NCBI RefSeq assembly: GCF_024112395.2
Contig: NZ_CP078013.2
Location: 1,178,001 to 1,242,000, forward strand
Reading direction: 5' to 3'
DNA: 64,000 bases
Origin: Pseudomonas pergaminensis
GTDB taxonomy: Bacteria; Pseudomonadota; Gammaproteobacteria; Pseudomonadales; Pseudomonadaceae
The translations under genes and the position numbers were made by a program. A model generated the notes under the pieces. The model did no database searches. It was given only the letters and a program-made list of their open reading frames with translations, and was not told the DNA's origin. Positions 16,642-24,779 of the stretch are shown one piece after another; the first letter of the stretch is position 1; each line of letters starts with the position of its first letter.

Positions 16642-18978
16642 TTAGAACGCGATGGAGGTCTGCACATACACCGTGCGTGGCTCACCGACGTATTTGCCTT
16701 TGTTGTTATCGTCGAACGAGCGCGTGTAGTACTGCTTGTTGAAGATGTTTTTCACCCCCACCGCCACGTTCAAATCCGACAGCTGCGGGCCGAAGTCGTA
16801 GGCGGCGCGGCTGCTGAACAACATGTAGCCGGGGATGCGCCCGTTCGCACCGTCGGCGCTTTCGGCCTGGGTGTTGGCGTTGTCGGCGAATTGGCTGCTC
16901 TGGTAGCTGCTGTCCAGGTTGAGTTTCCAGCGACCTTCGGTGTAGCCCACGCCGAGGGTGCCCTTGTGCTTGGACGAGAAGGGTACGCGGTTGCCTTTGT
17001 TCGGGCCGTCTTCGCGGATGGTGGCGTCGACGTAGGCGTAGGTGGCGTACACATCGAACCCTGCCAGCGCCGGGCTCAAGCCGTCGAGGGCGTAGTTGAT
17101 GCTGGACTCGATGCCCTGGTGGCGGGTTTCACCACGGGCGATCACCGAATCATTGGTCTGGTTGCTTTCGTACTGGTTGTCAAAGTTGATCAGGAACGCG
17201 CCGATTTCCGCGCGCAGGCTGCCGTTGTCGTAGCGAGTGCCGAGTTCCCAGGTGCGCGCTTTTTCCGGTTTGACTTCGCCGCTGGTCACACGGTTGGGCA
17301 TCTGGCTGTACTGCACGCTGCCAAACGAACCTTCGGTGTTGGCGTAGAGGTTCCAGTCGTCGGTGAGGTGATAGAGCACGTTCAGGGCCGGCAGGGCGGT
17401 GTTGTAGTCACCTTTGTATTTGACGTTGCTCAGGTTGTTGGTTTGCTGGGACTCGATCATCTCGTAGCGAATGCCCGGTGTGATGGTCCATTTGCCGATA
17501 TCAATCCGGTCATCGATGAAGAAGGCATTGGCCTCGGTGCCACCACGGGTGTCGCGATCATTGCGGCTGTCGGTGGTGGGGATCTGTTGGTTGGCGGCAA
17601 TCGGCGTGCGGTAACGCAGTTCGTGGCCGGCTTCGTTGATGTAGCGATAGCCGACGCCCACTTCGTGGCTGGTCGGGCCCAGGTCGAAGCCTTGGGCGAA
17701 GCGGGTTTCCAGGCCACGCACCCAGTATTCACGCGGGGACAGCGACAGGAATGTGCCTTGGTCGAGGTAACCGCTGCGCAGGGTCTTGGTGAAGAAGCTG
17801 TTCACGGTGAACTCGCGACGGTCCTGCTCATAGCGATAGCCGACGTTGAACATCGTGCGGCGGCCCCAGAATTTGTCGTAGGGGCGGGTGGACTGGTAGG
17901 GATCGGCCTTGTAGTTCGCAACGTTCAAGCCGCCGGGCATGTCGGCCTGGCCTTCGTAGTACTGCGCCATGGCATTGAAGCTGTTGGCGTCATCGAGTTG
18001 GTATTTACCCTTGAGGATCAGGTCGTCGATGCGCGTGTTGCTGTTCTCGCGCCAGTCGCCGCCACGGGTGCCGGAGTACAGCAGCGCGCCGCCCAAACCG
18101 TTGTCGGCGGTGCCGCCGGCGAGCAGGTTGCCGGTGGTCTTGAAGCCGTCATGGCTGGAGGAGGGGCTGGTTTCGGTCTGCAGGCCGCCTTTGACCGTGG
18201 GTGCATCCGGGATTGCGCGGGTGACGAAGTTGACCACGCCACCGACGTTCTGTGGGCCGTATCGCACGGCACCGCCGCCACGTACGACGTCGACGGCATC
18301 CATGTTGCCCATGCTGATCGGTGCAAATGAAAGCTGCGGCTGGCCGTAAGGCGCGAAGGGCACCGGAATGCCGTCCATCAACACCGTGGAGCGCGAGGCC
18401 AGGCGCGGGTTGAGGCCGCGAATGCCGAAGTTCAGCGCCATGTCGTGGCTGCCGGTGCCATTGTTGTCCGGGGCGTTGACGCCGGGAATGCGGTTGAGCA
18501 CGTCCTTGGCCTGGGTGGCGCCCTGGCGTTCGAATGCTTCGCGGCGGATCACGTCACGGGCGCCGGGGTGTTCAAACACATTGGTTTGCGCCGCGTCGCC
18601 CAGCCAGTCGCCGACGACGCTGGACGTGCCCAATTCGATAGTGGCCGGTGCCGTGGCCGGTTGCAGGCTGTAGGCATTGTCGCCTTCGGCGCGGGCTTGC
18701 AGGCCGGTGCCTTCCAGCAGTTTTTGCAGGCCGTCCGCGGCGCCGTAATTGCCGGACAAACCGTGGCTCTGCATACCCGCCGTCACTTCGGAACTGAAGG
18801 AGATCAACACGCCGGCTTCGCGTCCAAACTGATTCAGCGCAGCTTCCAGCGACGTCGGGGCGATGTGATACGGCTTGGCATCGGCCGCCATCACAGGGGG
18901 AAGTGCCGTAAGACTTAAGCTGGCGCCGAGTAGGAGTTGGCGCAGAGTGCGGGCGAGAAGCGTCGGTTGCTGGGGCAT
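16642..18978 (-). CDS. fecA: TonB-dependent ferric citrate receptor
   Basis: Outer-membrane receptor of 778 residues for ferric dicitrate. A signal peptide (about 1-31, ending PPVMA), an STN signalling domain (about 37-88; YHIAPTSLEAALNQF), a plug (about 125-255) and a 22-strand barrel ending in aromatic F follow in order. Long blocks equal E. coli FecA: VLMDGIPVPFAPYGQPQLSF, RGGGAVRYGPQNVGGVVNFV and TWELGTRYDNG. The STN domain means it also signals through FecR to FecI. ATG 18978 gives the proper signal peptide; the upstream 19029 start does not. It is third in fecI-fecR-fecA. Confidence 0.95.
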   Translation of the reverse strand: MPQQPTLLARTLRQLLLGASLSLTALPPVMAADAKPYHIAPTSLEAALNQFGREAGVLISFSSEVTAGMQSHGLSGNYGAADGLQKLLEGTGLQARAEGDNAYSLQPATAPATIELGTSSVVGDWLGDAAQTNVFEHPGARDVIRREAFERQGATQAKDVLNRIPGVNAPDNNGTGSHDMALNFGIRGLNPRLASRSTVLMDGIPVPFAPYGQPQLSFAPISMGNMDAVDVVRGGGAVRYGPQNVGGVVNFVTRAIPDAPTVKGGLQTETSPSSSHDGFKTTGNLLAGGTADNGLGGALLYSGTRGGDWRENSNTRIDDLILKGKYQLDDANSFNAMAQYYEGQADMPGGLNVANYKADPYQSTRPYDKFWGRRTMFNVGYRYEQDRREFTVNSFFTKTLRSGYLDQGTFLSLSPREYWVRGLETRFAQGFDLGPTSHEVGVGYRYINEAGHELRYRTPIAANQQIPTTDSRNDRDTRGGTEANAFFIDDRIDIGKWTITPGIRYEMIESQQTNNLSNVKYKGDYNTALPALNVLYHLTDDWNLYANTEGSFGSVQYSQMPNRVTSGEVKPEKARTWELGTRYDNGSLRAEIGAFLINFDNQYESNQTNDSVIARGETRHQGIESSINYALDGLSPALAGFDVYATYAYVDATIREDGPNKGNRVPFSSKHKGTLGVGYTEGRWKLNLDSSYQSSQFADNANTQAESADGANGRIPGYMLFSSRAAYDFGPQLSDLNVAVGVKNIFNKQYYTRSFDDNNKGKYVGEPRTVYVQTSIAF

Positions 18979-19069
18979 GAAGAGCGGTCCTGAGAAGGAA
19001 GGATCAAGGTGGCTTTCCTTCTCTGTCACGCGAGGTATGGAAAACGGCTCAGTGTTTTTGAAATAAATG

Positions 19070-20011
19070 TCAGGCGCGTGCCTGCACCGTCACCCAATAC
19101 CGCGTAAAGCGCCGCACTTTCACCGGCAGGCTGACTTCCAGCAGGTCGAGAATGCGTTCGCTGTCATCCAGTGGGTAGCTGCCGGAGATCAGCAGGTTGG
19201 CCACCTGAGGGTCGCAGTTGACCTGGCCACGACGATAACGGCCCAGTTCACCGAGGAAATCTTCCAGGCGCATGTGGGCTGCGACCAGCATGCCGTCGGC
19301 CCAGGCGCCGCTGTTGGCGTCGGTGGGGCGCGGGGTGTCCCAGCCTTTGCGCGTAAAATTGACCTGGCGCGCAGCCTCGACCGTCAACGGCAGGCCGCTG
19401 TAGGTGTTGGGCATCACCTCGACGCGGCCGTCGAAGACCGCCAGTTGCGTGTGGTCGTTGAACTGGCGCACGTTCATGCGTGCAGCCTGGCTGGTCAGCA
19501 GGCCCTGGCCGGTCAAGACGTTCAGCGGTGTGTTGCCGGCGCTACTGGTCAACAGGATCTCGCCTTCAAGCAGGCGGATCAGCCGTTGCTTGCCATCGAA
19601 GTGCACGTCCACCGCGCTGCCGGTATTGAGCTGCAGCTGACTGCCGTCCGCCAGTTGCACCTTGCGACGCTGGCCGACGGGGCTGCGGTAGTCGGCGGTC
19701 AGCGGCGGCAGGATATGTTGCTGGCGCAGGCTCCAGGCGGCGGCCGAGCCGGCACCGAGAATCAGCAGCAACTTGAGGGCCTGGCGGCGGCTGGTGGAGG
19801 TAGGCGCGTTCAAAGCGGCATGGGCCAGGGGCGAGGGCATGCCGCGCAGGCGCTGGTTGACGCGCTGCATATGGTCCCAGGCGCGCTGGTGTTCGCTGTG
19901 GGCGTTCAGCCATTGTTGCCAGGCTGCCTGCTGGCGTGGGTTGAGCGCGCCTTGCTGCATTTCCATCAGCCAATGCACGGCCTGCTCGGCGACTTGAGTG
20001 GAGAAATTCAT
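19070..20011 (-). CDS. fecR: FecR anti-sigma/sigma regulator
   Basis: A 313-residue inner-membrane regulator that receives the FecA signal in the periplasm and controls FecI. It has an N-terminal cytoplasmic domain (about 1-75; HWLMEMQQGALNPRQQAAWQQW), one membrane segment (about 80-98; ALKLLLILGAGSAAAW) and a periplasmic FecR domain (about 105-310). The C-terminal stretch RYRRGQVNCDPQVANLLISG and the ending ITRYW-like FTRYWVTV match E. coli FecR. Its start overlaps the fecI stop by 4 nt. About 90 nt separate it from fecA, room for a FecI-dependent promoter, although I found no convincing one. Confidence 0.93.
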   Translation of the reverse strand: MNFSTQVAEQAVHWLMEMQQGALNPRQQAAWQQWLNAHSEHQRAWDHMQRVNQRLRGMPSPLAHAALNAPTSTSRRQALKLLLILGAGSAAAWSLRQQHILPPLTADYRSPVGQRRKVQLADGSQLQLNTGSAVDVHFDGKQRLIRLLEGEILLTSSAGNTPLNVLTGQGLLTSQAARMNVRQFNDHTQLAVFDGRVEVMPNTYSGLPLTVEAARQVNFTRKGWDTPRPTDANSGAWADGMLVAAHMRLEDFLGELGRYRRGQVNCDPQVANLLISGSYPLDDSERILDLLEVSLPVKVRRFTRYWVTVQARA

Positions 20012-20505
20012 AGGGCGAAATAGCAGCGCATGGCCGCTTTGTTCAGGTGGCGTTTGACGGTGGCGATGGAGAGGCCCAGTTCAGCGCCGATCTGCGCGTA
20101 GGTCAGGCCATCCAATTGGGCCAGCAGGAAAGCGCGCTTGACCTGGACGGGTAGGCCGTCGAGCAGTTGATCGAGCTCTACCAGGGTTTGCAGGATGATC
20201 GCGCGTTCTTCTTCCGACGGCGCCACGTGCTCGGGCATCTGCGCCAAGGCGTCGAGGTAGGCGCGCTCCAGGTCCTGGCGGCGGTAGAAGTTGAACAGCA
20301 CGCGCTTGGCGACGGTGGTGAGGAACGCGCGGGGCTCGATCAGCGTGGGTGTTTCCCGCGCGGTGAGCACGCGAATAAAGGTGTCCTGCGCCAGGTCGGC
20401 GGCACTGTCAGGGCAGCCGAGCTTGCGCCGCAACCAGCCGGTGAGCCAGTGGTGATGGTCGTTGTACAACACTTCGACGGTATTGGACGGGCTCAACGGG
20501 GACAC
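20008..20505 (-). CDS. fecI: ECF sigma factor FecI
   Basis: A 165-residue iron-starvation sigma factor directing transcription of fecA. Region 2 (about 10-75) contains LAQDTFIRVL and RAFLTTVAKRVLFNFYRRQDLE. Region 4 (about 105-160) contains LPVQVKRAFLLAQLDGLTYAQIGAELGLSIATVKRHL. I chose GTG 20505 because it puts the conserved LYNDHHHWLTGWLRRKLG at the same distance from the start as in E. coli FecI. Longer in-frame starts (ATG 20598, and 20631) would begin inside or next to the Fur box. No ideal ribosome site is visible, so the start is uncertain. Confidence 0.88.
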   Translation of the reverse strand: MSPLSPSNTVEVLYNDHHHWLTGWLRRKLGCPDSAADLAQDTFIRVLTARETPTLIEPRAFLTTVAKRVLFNFYRRQDLERAYLDALAQMPEHVAPSEEERAIILQTLVELDQLLDGLPVQVKRAFLLAQLDGLTYAQIGAELGLSIATVKRHLNKAAMRCYFAL

Positions 20506-20530
20506 TCCACAAGCATCGCCATGCTTTAGA

Positions 20531-20545
20531 GAACAAGAATTGTTC
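20531..20545. promoter_or_regulatory. Perfect 6-3-6 palindrome in the fecI leader
   Basis: GAACAAGAATTGTTC has perfect 6-bp arms around GAA. It lies between the proposed fecI start (20505) and the Fur box (20616-20630). It could be a second operator or a small hairpin affecting fecI translation; I do not recognise the regulator. Confidence 0.35.
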
Positions 20546-20608
20546 GCATTGTAGGGCGCGTGAGTGGCTTCGGCAATCCGTCTGCACAGGTGATTCATCC
20601 GTTCTGTT

Positions 20609-20637
20609 TTGCTTATGAGAATATTTATCATTAATAT
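20609..20637 (+). promoter_or_regulatory. Fur-controlled promoter between fecI and the PepSY reductase operon
   Basis: TGAGAATATTTATCA (20616-20630) matches the 7-1-7 Fur consensus TGATAATNATTATCA at 12 of 14 fixed positions. It fills the spacer between TTGCTT (20609-20614) and TAATAT (20632-20637), a sigma-70-like -35/-10 pair 17 nt apart that points into the gene at 20667. Fe-Fur would block this promoter, and the same box probably represses the divergent fecI. Confidence 0.8.
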
Positions 20638-20666
20638 TGCGTGCTGATGAACCTGGCGCTTCCTGC

Positions 20667-20969
20667 ATGAAAAGCAAAACCTCGCTGCCTGTCTCCTATC
20701 GTCTTGCCGTGACTTCGCGCGTGCTGGCTGCCGTGGTGGGGGGCTACCTGATGGCGTCCCTGGCCAGCATCTGCCTGGCGCTGTGGATACCCACTTCCCG
20801 CGCGGATGCAGTGATCACCGGGATGATGAGTTCATTCGTGTTCTACCTGCTGGCCGTGCTCTGGTGTTTCGCCTGCCGCAGTGCCGCGCGCGCCTGGTTC
20901 GGCGTGATGTTGCCGAGCGCGGCGTTTGCCACGCTGGCGGGCGTGGGTTTGTGGATGGCACGCACATGA
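20667..20969 (+). CDS. DUF3649 membrane protein
   Basis: A 100-residue protein with three hydrophobic segments (about 15-38, 46-66, 72-92) that fits DUF3649, a family found beside PepSY-domain iron reductases and TonB receptor genes. Function is not established; a helper of the adjacent reductase is likely from context. It is the first gene after the Fur-box promoter. Its stop TGA (20967-20969) overlaps the ATG of the next gene (ATGA), indicating translational coupling. Confidence 0.8.
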   Translation: MKSKTSLPVSYRLAVTSRVLAAVVGGYLMASLASICLALWIPTSRADAVITGMMSSFVFYLLAVLWCFACRSAARAWFGVMLPSAAFATLAGVGLWMART

Positions 20970-22540
20970 AAGAGGGCTTTCGCCAGGCCATGGCCTGGTT
21001 GCACACCTGGGCCGGGCTGATCTTTGGCTGGCTGCTGTTTGCGATTTTCCTGACGGGCACCTTGTCGTATTTCAAGGACGAAATCAGCCACTGGATGCAG
21101 CCTGAAGTGCAGGCCCATCCCCTCGACGATGCACGCAGCCTGACCGTTGCCCAAACCTATTTGCAGCAGGTGGCGCCGACGGCTGCGCGCTGGTTCATCA
21201 CCCTGCCAGACAGCCGCGACCCTGGGCTGTCGGTGATGTGGCAAGACAAGGTCGACCCCGGCAAGCGCGGCAATTTCATCCAGAAAACCCTCGACCCGGT
21301 CAGTGGTCAGGCCGTGCAGGCCCGTGAAAGCATGGGCGGCGAGTTCTTCTATCGTTTCCATTTCCAACTGCAAATGCCTCACCCGTGGGGCCGCTGGCTG
21401 TCGACCATTGCCGCGATGGTGATGTTCGTCGCGCTGATCACCGGCATCATCACCCACAAGAAAATCTTCAAGGACTTCTTCACCTTCCGCCCCCGCAAAG
21501 GCCAGCGCTCCTGGCTCGACGGGCACAACGCAGTGGGTGTGCTGGTGCTGCCCTTCCATCTGATGATCACCTACAGCAGCCTGGTGATCTTCATGAGCAT
21601 GGTGATGCCGGCGCCGATCCTGGCTTCTTATGGCAACGACACCCGTGCCTTTTTCAGCGAGGTGTTCCCGAACACCAATAACGCACCGGCATCAGGCCAG
21701 CCAGGCACATTGCTGCCGCTGGTGCCGATGTACGAGCAGGCCCGGGCGCAGTGGGATGGTGGGCATGTGGGACGCGTGGCGGTGAATAACCCTAGCGATG
21801 TGAACGCCTCGGTCAATGTGTTCCGCGCGGGTGCCGACAGCGTGGTGCATGATTTCGGCAGCACCGTTTCCTTCAATGGCAGCACGGGCGAGCTGTTGCG
21901 GGTCAGTGGCGAGCAGTCGCTGCCGGCGGCCATCGGCGGCAGTTTCTACGGCCTGCACATGGGCCATTTCGCCGGTCCGGTCCTGCGCTGGTTGTACTTC
22001 ATCTGTGGCTTGGCGGGCACGGCAATGATCGGCACCGGGCTGGTGATCTGGCTCGGCAAACGCCAGCTCAAGCACGCGAAGGCCGTGGTCATGCCGTTTG
22101 AGCTGCGCTTGGTGGAAGTGCTGAACATCGCCAGCATGTCCGGGCTGATGATCGCCATCGCGGCGTTTTTCTGGGCTAACCGTCTGCTGCCGGTGAGCTT
22201 CGCCGAGCGTTCCGACTGGGAAGTGCAAACCTTCTTTATCGCGTGGGGCCTGAGCCTGTTGCACGCCATCCTGCGTCACGGGCGACAAGGTTGGGTCGAG
22301 CAGTTGAGCCTGGGTGCGATGCTGTTTGTTGCCATCCCACTGCTCAACGCGTTGACGACATCGCACCACCTCGGCGTCTCGCTGGCCACCGGCGATTGGG
22401 CCATGGCCGGCTTTGACCTGACCTGCCTGGCCAGCGGCGTGTTTCTCGCGTGGGCTGCCTGGAAGATGCAGCATCGCACCGTGCCTGCACCCAAGGCGGA
22501 GCGCGCACGCCCCTTGGCGCTCAAGCAGGAGGCGAACTGA
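20966..22540 (+). CDS. PepSY-associated TM protein, putative iron (siderophore) reductase
   Basis: A 524-residue inner-membrane protein with PepSY_TM architecture. The first helix is at about 10-32 (LHTWAGLIFGWLLFAIFLTG), followed by a periplasmic PepSY region, helices near 150-170 and 195-220, and a cluster of helices after 345. Histidines in the helices (LHTWAG, FHFQL, LPFHLMITYSSL, LHMGHFAGPVLRWLYFICG) are the expected heme ligands. Related FsrB/FoxB/PiuB proteins reduce ferric siderophores after uptake. It is coupled to DUF3649 upstream and abuts DUF3325 downstream under Fur control, so it plausibly releases iron from incoming chelates. Confidence 0.87.
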   Translation: MKEGFRQAMAWLHTWAGLIFGWLLFAIFLTGTLSYFKDEISHWMQPEVQAHPLDDARSLTVAQTYLQQVAPTAARWFITLPDSRDPGLSVMWQDKVDPGKRGNFIQKTLDPVSGQAVQARESMGGEFFYRFHFQLQMPHPWGRWLSTIAAMVMFVALITGIITHKKIFKDFFTFRPRKGQRSWLDGHNAVGVLVLPFHLMITYSSLVIFMSMVMPAPILASYGNDTRAFFSEVFPNTNNAPASGQPGTLLPLVPMYEQARAQWDGGHVGRVAVNNPSDVNASVNVFRAGADSVVHDFGSTVSFNGSTGELLRVSGEQSLPAAIGGSFYGLHMGHFAGPVLRWLYFICGLAGTAMIGTGLVIWLGKRQLKHAKAVVMPFELRLVEVLNIASMSGLMIAIAAFFWANRLLPVSFAERSDWEVQTFFIAWGLSLLHAILRHGRQGWVEQLSLGAMLFVAIPLLNALTTSHHLGVSLATGDWAMAGFDLTCLASGVFLAWAAWKMQHRTVPAPKAERARPLALKQEAN

Positions 22541-22867
22541 ATGCTGCTCCCTCTGCTGATGTGCTACGTCGGGTTCACCGCGCTGTGCTTGTCCACCGAC
22601 CGCCATCACGGCGAACTGTTGCACAGTAAGCCCTCGCCTCGCCGGCGCCTGGGTTTGCGTGTGGCCGGTTGGTTGCTGCTGACCGTGTCGATCTGGCCAG
22701 CGGTGAGTGTCGCCGGTTGGGGGCAGGGCCTGGTGCAATGGTGCGCCGTGTTGATGCTCAGCGCATTGCTGCTGGTGCTGTTGTTGCCGTACCGGCCAAG
22801 GCTGGCCTTGATCCTGGCGGGCATTGGTCTGCTCGCCAGTCCTGTCGCAGCCTTCGCCACCCTCTGA
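22541..22867 (+). CDS. DUF3325 membrane protein
   Basis: A 108-residue protein with three hydrophobic segments (about 1-18, 38-58, 65-82) and a fourth at the end. The opening (LLMCYVGFTALCLSTDRHH) and R-rich loop PSPRRRLGLRVAGW fit DUF3325, which accompanies DUF3649 and PepSY reductases. It starts on the base after the reductase stop. Function unknown; it is probably a subunit or stabiliser of the reductase. Confidence 0.8.
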   Translation: MLLPLLMCYVGFTALCLSTDRHHGELLHSKPSPRRRLGLRVAGWLLLTVSIWPAVSVAGWGQGLVQWCAVLMLSALLLVLLLPYRPRLALILAGIGLLASPVAAFATL

Positions 22868-22875
22868 GCCCGCAC

Positions 22876-23454
22876 ATGATGATCAGCACGCCACCCGAAT
22901 CCCAGGACAGCCAGCACGCTGACGCGGCAGGTGGACGTGCGCATTTCCTGCAGGTGTTTTTGTCCCAGCGTTCACAGATGGAGGCCTTGGTGAGTCGCCG
23001 CGTGGGGTGCCGCGCCACGGCGGCCGACCTGGTGCAGGACCTGTTCCTGCGTTTCTGGCGCCGGCCGCTGGTGCAGGTCGAAGAGCTCAGCACCTACCTG
23101 TTGCGCTGCGCCGGCAACATCGCCATCGATCACCTGCGCAGCGAAGGCGCCCGGGTGCGCAGCAGTGAAGGCTGGCTGCCCGAACAGCAAGATAACCAGG
23201 GTTCCGAACCCCAGGCAGCACTGGAAGCCGGCAACGACCTACGCCACGTCGAAGCCGCCCTGCGCAGCTTGCCCGAGCGCACGCGGCAGATTTTCCTGCT
23301 CAACCGTATCCACGGCCGCAAGTACGCGGAAATCGCCAAGGCCATGGGCCTGTCCCAAAGTGCCGTGGAAAAACATATGATGCGTGCCCTCGAAGCCTGC
23401 AAAGCCAGCCTCCGCGAACCCTCATCTCCACGCACGCCAGGGAAAGCACCGTGA
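22876..23454 (+). CDS. ECF sigma-70 factor, iron-starvation type
   Basis: A 192-residue sigma factor. Region 2 (about 25-95) contains SRRVGCRATAADLVQDLFLRFWRRP and YLLRCAGNIAIDHLR. Region 4 (about 125-180) contains LPERTRQIFLLNRIHGRKYAEIAKAMGLSQSAVEKHM. It is like PvdS/FpvI/FiuI-group factors that serve TonB receptors. It starts 8 nt after DUF3325 and overlaps the anti-sigma gene, so it belongs to the Fur-controlled reductase operon. No receptor gene follows, so its target promoter must lie elsewhere or at fecA. ATG 22876 is followed by a second ATG at 22879; either may be used. Confidence 0.88.
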   Translation: MMISTPPESQDSQHADAAGGRAHFLQVFLSQRSQMEALVSRRVGCRATAADLVQDLFLRFWRRPLVQVEELSTYLLRCAGNIAIDHLRSEGARVRSSEGWLPEQQDNQGSEPQAALEAGNDLRHVEAALRSLPERTRQIFLLNRIHGRKYAEIAKAMGLSQSAVEKHMMRALEACKASLREPSSPRTPGKAP

Positions 23455-24428
23455 ACGTCACCCCCACGCCCGCCCAGGAACAAGCGGCCCTGGCCTGGTT
23501 GAGCCTGCTGCACGACCAGCCCAGCAGTGGCGACCAGGCCACGTTCAGCCAGTGGCTGCGGGCCGACCCTGCGCACGTCGAGGCCTATTCCCAGGCCCAG
23601 GTGCTGTGGGAGTTGAGCGAAGTACCGGCGCGCAAGCTGGCGGACGAAGAGGCGCTGGCGTTGCAGGGTTACCTCAATGCCATGCACACCTCGAAGCGTT
23701 CGCGGCGGGGGCGTTGGTCCGGGGCGCTGGCCATGGCTGCATGCCTGGTGGTGATGGTGTCCGTGGGCGCCGGCTGGCAGCCGTCGCGCTGGGTCGATGA
23801 CTTGGGCGCCGACTACGTGACGGCGCCCGGCGAAATCAAAACCGTCACCCTGGCCGACAAATCCCAAGTCACCCTCGATGCCGACAGCGCCATCGCCGTG
23901 GATTTCAAGCAGGGCGAGCGGCATATCCAACTGCGCCGAGGGGCCGGCTTTTTCAGCGTGACCCACACCGGTGAGTCTTTCGTCGTGGAGGCCGGCAGTG
24001 GCGAGGCACGGGTGCTGGGCACGCAGTTCGAGGTGCGCCTGCAACCGGCAGGCGCCCAGGTAACGGTATTGTCCGGGCGGGTTGGTGTGACGCCTTCAAA
24101 GCAGGGCCAGCAGCAAATTCTTACGGCGGGCCAGCAAGTGGCCTACGCCGATGGCATGGCCGATCCTATGCACGGGGTCGACAGCGAATCCCGCCTGGCC
24201 TGGCGCGACGGTTGGCTCAACTACTACAAGGCGCCGCTGGCCGACGTGGTCAAGGACCTGGAACGTTACTACCCCGGTCGCATCCTGTTGCTCAACGATG
24301 AGATGGGGGCCAAGCGCGTCAGCGGCAGCTTCCCTAGCAAGGACCCGCAGGCGGTGTTGAATGCGTTGCAGGCCGTGCTCGGCTTTGAACAGCACACAGT
24401 ACTGGGGCGGATGATCGTGGTGCGCTGA
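23451..24428 (+). CDS. FecR-type anti-sigma factor
   Basis: A 325-residue inner-membrane protein. It has a cytoplasmic sigma-binding domain (about 1-80; ALAWLSLLHDQPSSGDQATFSQWL), one membrane helix (about 88-108; ALAMAACLVVMVSVGAGW), a FecR domain (about 118-225; ADYVTAPGEIKTVTLADKSQVTL) and a C-terminal STN-like part (about 255-325; YYKAPLADVVKDLERYYPGR). It starts at GTG overlapping the sigma stop (GTGA). Its stop codon touches the convergent glutaredoxin stop with no spare base. It should respond to a TonB receptor not present next to it. Confidence 0.88.
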   Translation: MNVTPTPAQEQAALAWLSLLHDQPSSGDQATFSQWLRADPAHVEAYSQAQVLWELSEVPARKLADEEALALQGYLNAMHTSKRSRRGRWSGALAMAACLVVMVSVGAGWQPSRWVDDLGADYVTAPGEIKTVTLADKSQVTLDADSAIAVDFKQGERHIQLRRGAGFFSVTHTGESFVVEAGSGEARVLGTQFEVRLQPAGAQVTVLSGRVGVTPSKQGQQQILTAGQQVAYADGMADPMHGVDSESRLAWRDGWLNYYKAPLADVVKDLERYYPGRILLLNDEMGAKRVSGSFPSKDPQAVLNALQAVLGFEQHTVLGRMIVVR

Positions 24429-24779
24429 TTACTTCAGCGCCGCCATGATTTTCTCTGGGCTGTATTCACGAATCAGCGTGCCATTCACGTCCACAAATGG
24501 AATCCCACCACCCCCCAACGCCTCATACGCCTTGCGTGCCTGGGCGTCCTTCTCGATATCGAAGGCCTGGTAGGGTATGGCTTTCTGGTCCAGGAACCGG
24601 CGGATCTGCTTGCAGTACCCACACCACTCGGTGGCGTAGAGCACCACGTGCGCCGAGGCGCGCACGTGCTCAGGGGCTACCTGCGATGGGTTGAACACCC
24701 GCTCGATCTTGCCCCAGTTCTGGATCACTACCACCACCAGCAACACCAGCAGGACTTTCTTGAAAACCCCGCCGAGCAT
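24429..24779 (-). CDS. Membrane-anchored glutaredoxin-like protein
   Basis: A 116-residue protein. Residues about 7-22 (KVLLVLLVVVVIQNW) form a single N-terminal membrane anchor. Residues about 43-115 form a glutaredoxin fold with the redox motif WCGYC (ATEWCGYCKQIRRFL) and the cis-Pro loop GGGGIPFVDV. It probably reduces disulfides at the membrane surface; which side cannot be decided from the sequence, though the positive residues before the helix (FKK) suggest an N-in topology. Its ATG overlaps the yejK stop by one base (TGATG), so it is translated after yejK. Confidence 0.85.
   Translation of the reverse strand: MLGGVFKKVLLVLLVVVVIQNWGKIERVFNPSQVAPEHVRASAHVVLYATEWCGYCKQIRRFLDQKAIPYQAFDIEKDAQARKAYEALGGGGIPFVDVNGTLIREYSPEKIMAALK

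Noticed and set aside
16126..18330. 734-residue open frame opposite fecA
   Set aside because: It is antisense to fecA, low in complexity (Val/Gly/Ala-rich) and without a recognisable domain. Long shadow frames are expected opposite GC-rich genes.
18979..19069. FecI-dependent promoter upstream of fecA
   Set aside because: Looked for a GGAAAT-like -35 and matching -10 on the minus strand; nothing convincing was seen.
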